Positions 4,683-5,344 of a stretch of DNA of 5,344 bases are shown here, one piece after another. Source of the stretch: Xanthobacteraceae bacterium. GTDB lineage: Bacteria > Pseudomonadota > Alphaproteobacteria > Rhizobiales > Xanthobacteraceae. Location: positions 1 through 5,344 of the forward strand of contig JASHWN010000219.1 in assembly GCA_030044035.1 (NCBI GenBank), in the 5' to 3' direction. The notes beneath the pieces are model-generated. The model was given only the letters and a program-made list of their open reading frames with translations, was not told the DNA's origin and made no database searches. The number at the start of each line of letters is the position of its first letter. Within the stretch, counting starts at the first letter, position 1. The position numbers and the translations under genes were made by a program.

Positions 4683-5344
4683 GACCTCGCCAGCGCGCCG
4701 TCGATCATGTCGATCGTGTTGCCCAAGCCGTAGGCGGCGACGAACGAGCCGAAGCGCGGGCCTTTCTCCTGGCCGAGCAGCACCTGATAGAGCATGTTGA
4801 ACCAGTCGAGCGCGACGCCGGGCTTGCCGTCCTTGGCTTTTTTGTTGTGGTCCAAAAACGGCTCGCGGCGGCCGACTTCATAGACGACGTTCTGGATCTG
4901 CTCGGCCGGCGTATCGGCCGGCAGCTGCGACAGCGCGTCGCGCAGGTCGATAAGCGCGGCGCGTTCGACGGCCGTCGGCTCGCGAAATTTTTTGGCCGGC
5001 AGCACGAAGTCGTGGAAATAATGGATGGCGTATTTGACCAAAGCCGCGAGGCCGGGATGGGTTTGCGGCGTCACGCCCGGCCGGTAGCGGCCGATAAAAC
5101 CCCACAGCGTCTCGGCGTTCTCCGCGTTCGACGCGGTGACGAGCGACAGCAGCATGGCGAACGATATCGGATTGTCGGCCTGTGGCGGCGCACCGCCATG
5201 GATGTGCCAGACCGGGTTGGTGAGGCGGTCGCGCGCGCCCTGCCGCGCATAGCCTTCCAGCAATTGTTGATACTCGTCGACATGCCGCGGGATCACGTCG
5301 AAATAGAGCCGCTTGGCGGCCTTCGGCTCGCGATACATGAACAG
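4676..5344 (-). CDS. lysK: Lysine--tRNA ligase, class I, C-terminal 222 codons, cut by the window edge
   Basis: Class I LysRS attaches lysine to tRNA-Lys in the cytosol. It is unrelated in fold to the class II LysS found in most bacteria, and occurs in archaea, many alphaproteobacteria and spirochaetes. The visible part is the C-terminal helical, anticodon-recognising region. It reads [20 protein letters not shown] at the window edge, then [49 protein letters not shown], and near the end [20 protein letters not shown] followed by [12 protein letters not shown]. This order is characteristic of the class I enzyme. The frame is open through base 5344. Family length is roughly 500-550 residues, so the Rossmann catalytic domain with HIGH- and KMSKS-type motifs lies outside. 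The stop TGA (complement of 4676-4678) is 16 bp from the stop of the convergent S24 repressor gene. No disruption is seen in the visible part. Confidence 0.96.
   Translation of the reverse strand: MFMYREPKAAKRLYFDVIPRHVDEYQQLLEGYARQGARDRLTNPVWHIHGGAPPQADNPISFAMLLSLVTASNAENAETLWGFIGRYRPGVTPQTHPGLAALVKYAIHYFHDFVLPAKKFREPTAVERAALIDLRDALSQLPADTPAEQIQNVVYEVGRREPFLDHNKKAKDGKPGVALDWFNMLYQVLLGQEKGPRFGSFVAAYGLGNTIDMIDGALARSA

Overview
The window is GC-rich, gene-dense chromosomal DNA. It most likely comes from an alphaproteobacterium of the order Hyphomicrobiales/Rhizobiales, in the Bradyrhizobium/Rhodopseudomonas/Xanthobacteraceae neighbourhood. The clues are a class I (archaeal-type) lysyl-tRNA synthetase, a membrane-type (class 2) dihydroorotate dehydrogenase paired with a DUF952 gene, a yafS-like methyltransferase divergent from gloB, and strongly G/C-biased third codon positions. 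The taxon is inferred from gene content and composition, not from an alignment.

Layout, left to right. The 5' part of gloB (glyoxalase II) leaves the window at the left edge on the minus strand. A 151-bp intergenic region with a hairpin, a near-palindrome and an AT-rich box separates it from a divergent, plus-strand class I SAM-methyltransferase-like gene. The next four genes are on the minus strand and look like one operon transcribed right to left: DUF952 protein, pyrD, a Nu-class-like glutathione transferase, and a secreted PEBP/YbhB-type protein. Their junctions are a 4-bp overlap, then gaps of 28 and 23 bp. The operon ends 7 bp from the convergent methyltransferase gene.

Right of the operon, a 172-bp divergent control region serves DUF952-pyrD on one side and an XRE/S24 LexA-like repressor gene on the other. 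It holds a nested inverted repeat that abuts the DUF952 ribosome-binding site. It also holds a plausible sigma-70 promoter for the repressor, with a quasi-palindrome in its spacer. The repressor gene converges, 16 bp apart, on lysK, whose C-terminal 222 codons fill the right edge.

The genes are mostly housekeeping: pyrimidine synthesis, tRNA charging, glutathione/methylglyoxal metabolism, and one autoproteolysis-capable repressor. I see no prophage, insertion sequence, CRISPR array, tRNA or rRNA. I do not see a clearly new multi-gene system. The most interesting items are the shared control region at about 3858-4029, the structured leader in front of DUF952-pyrD, the non-prophage S24 repressor, and the unexplained pairing of DUF952 with pyrD.
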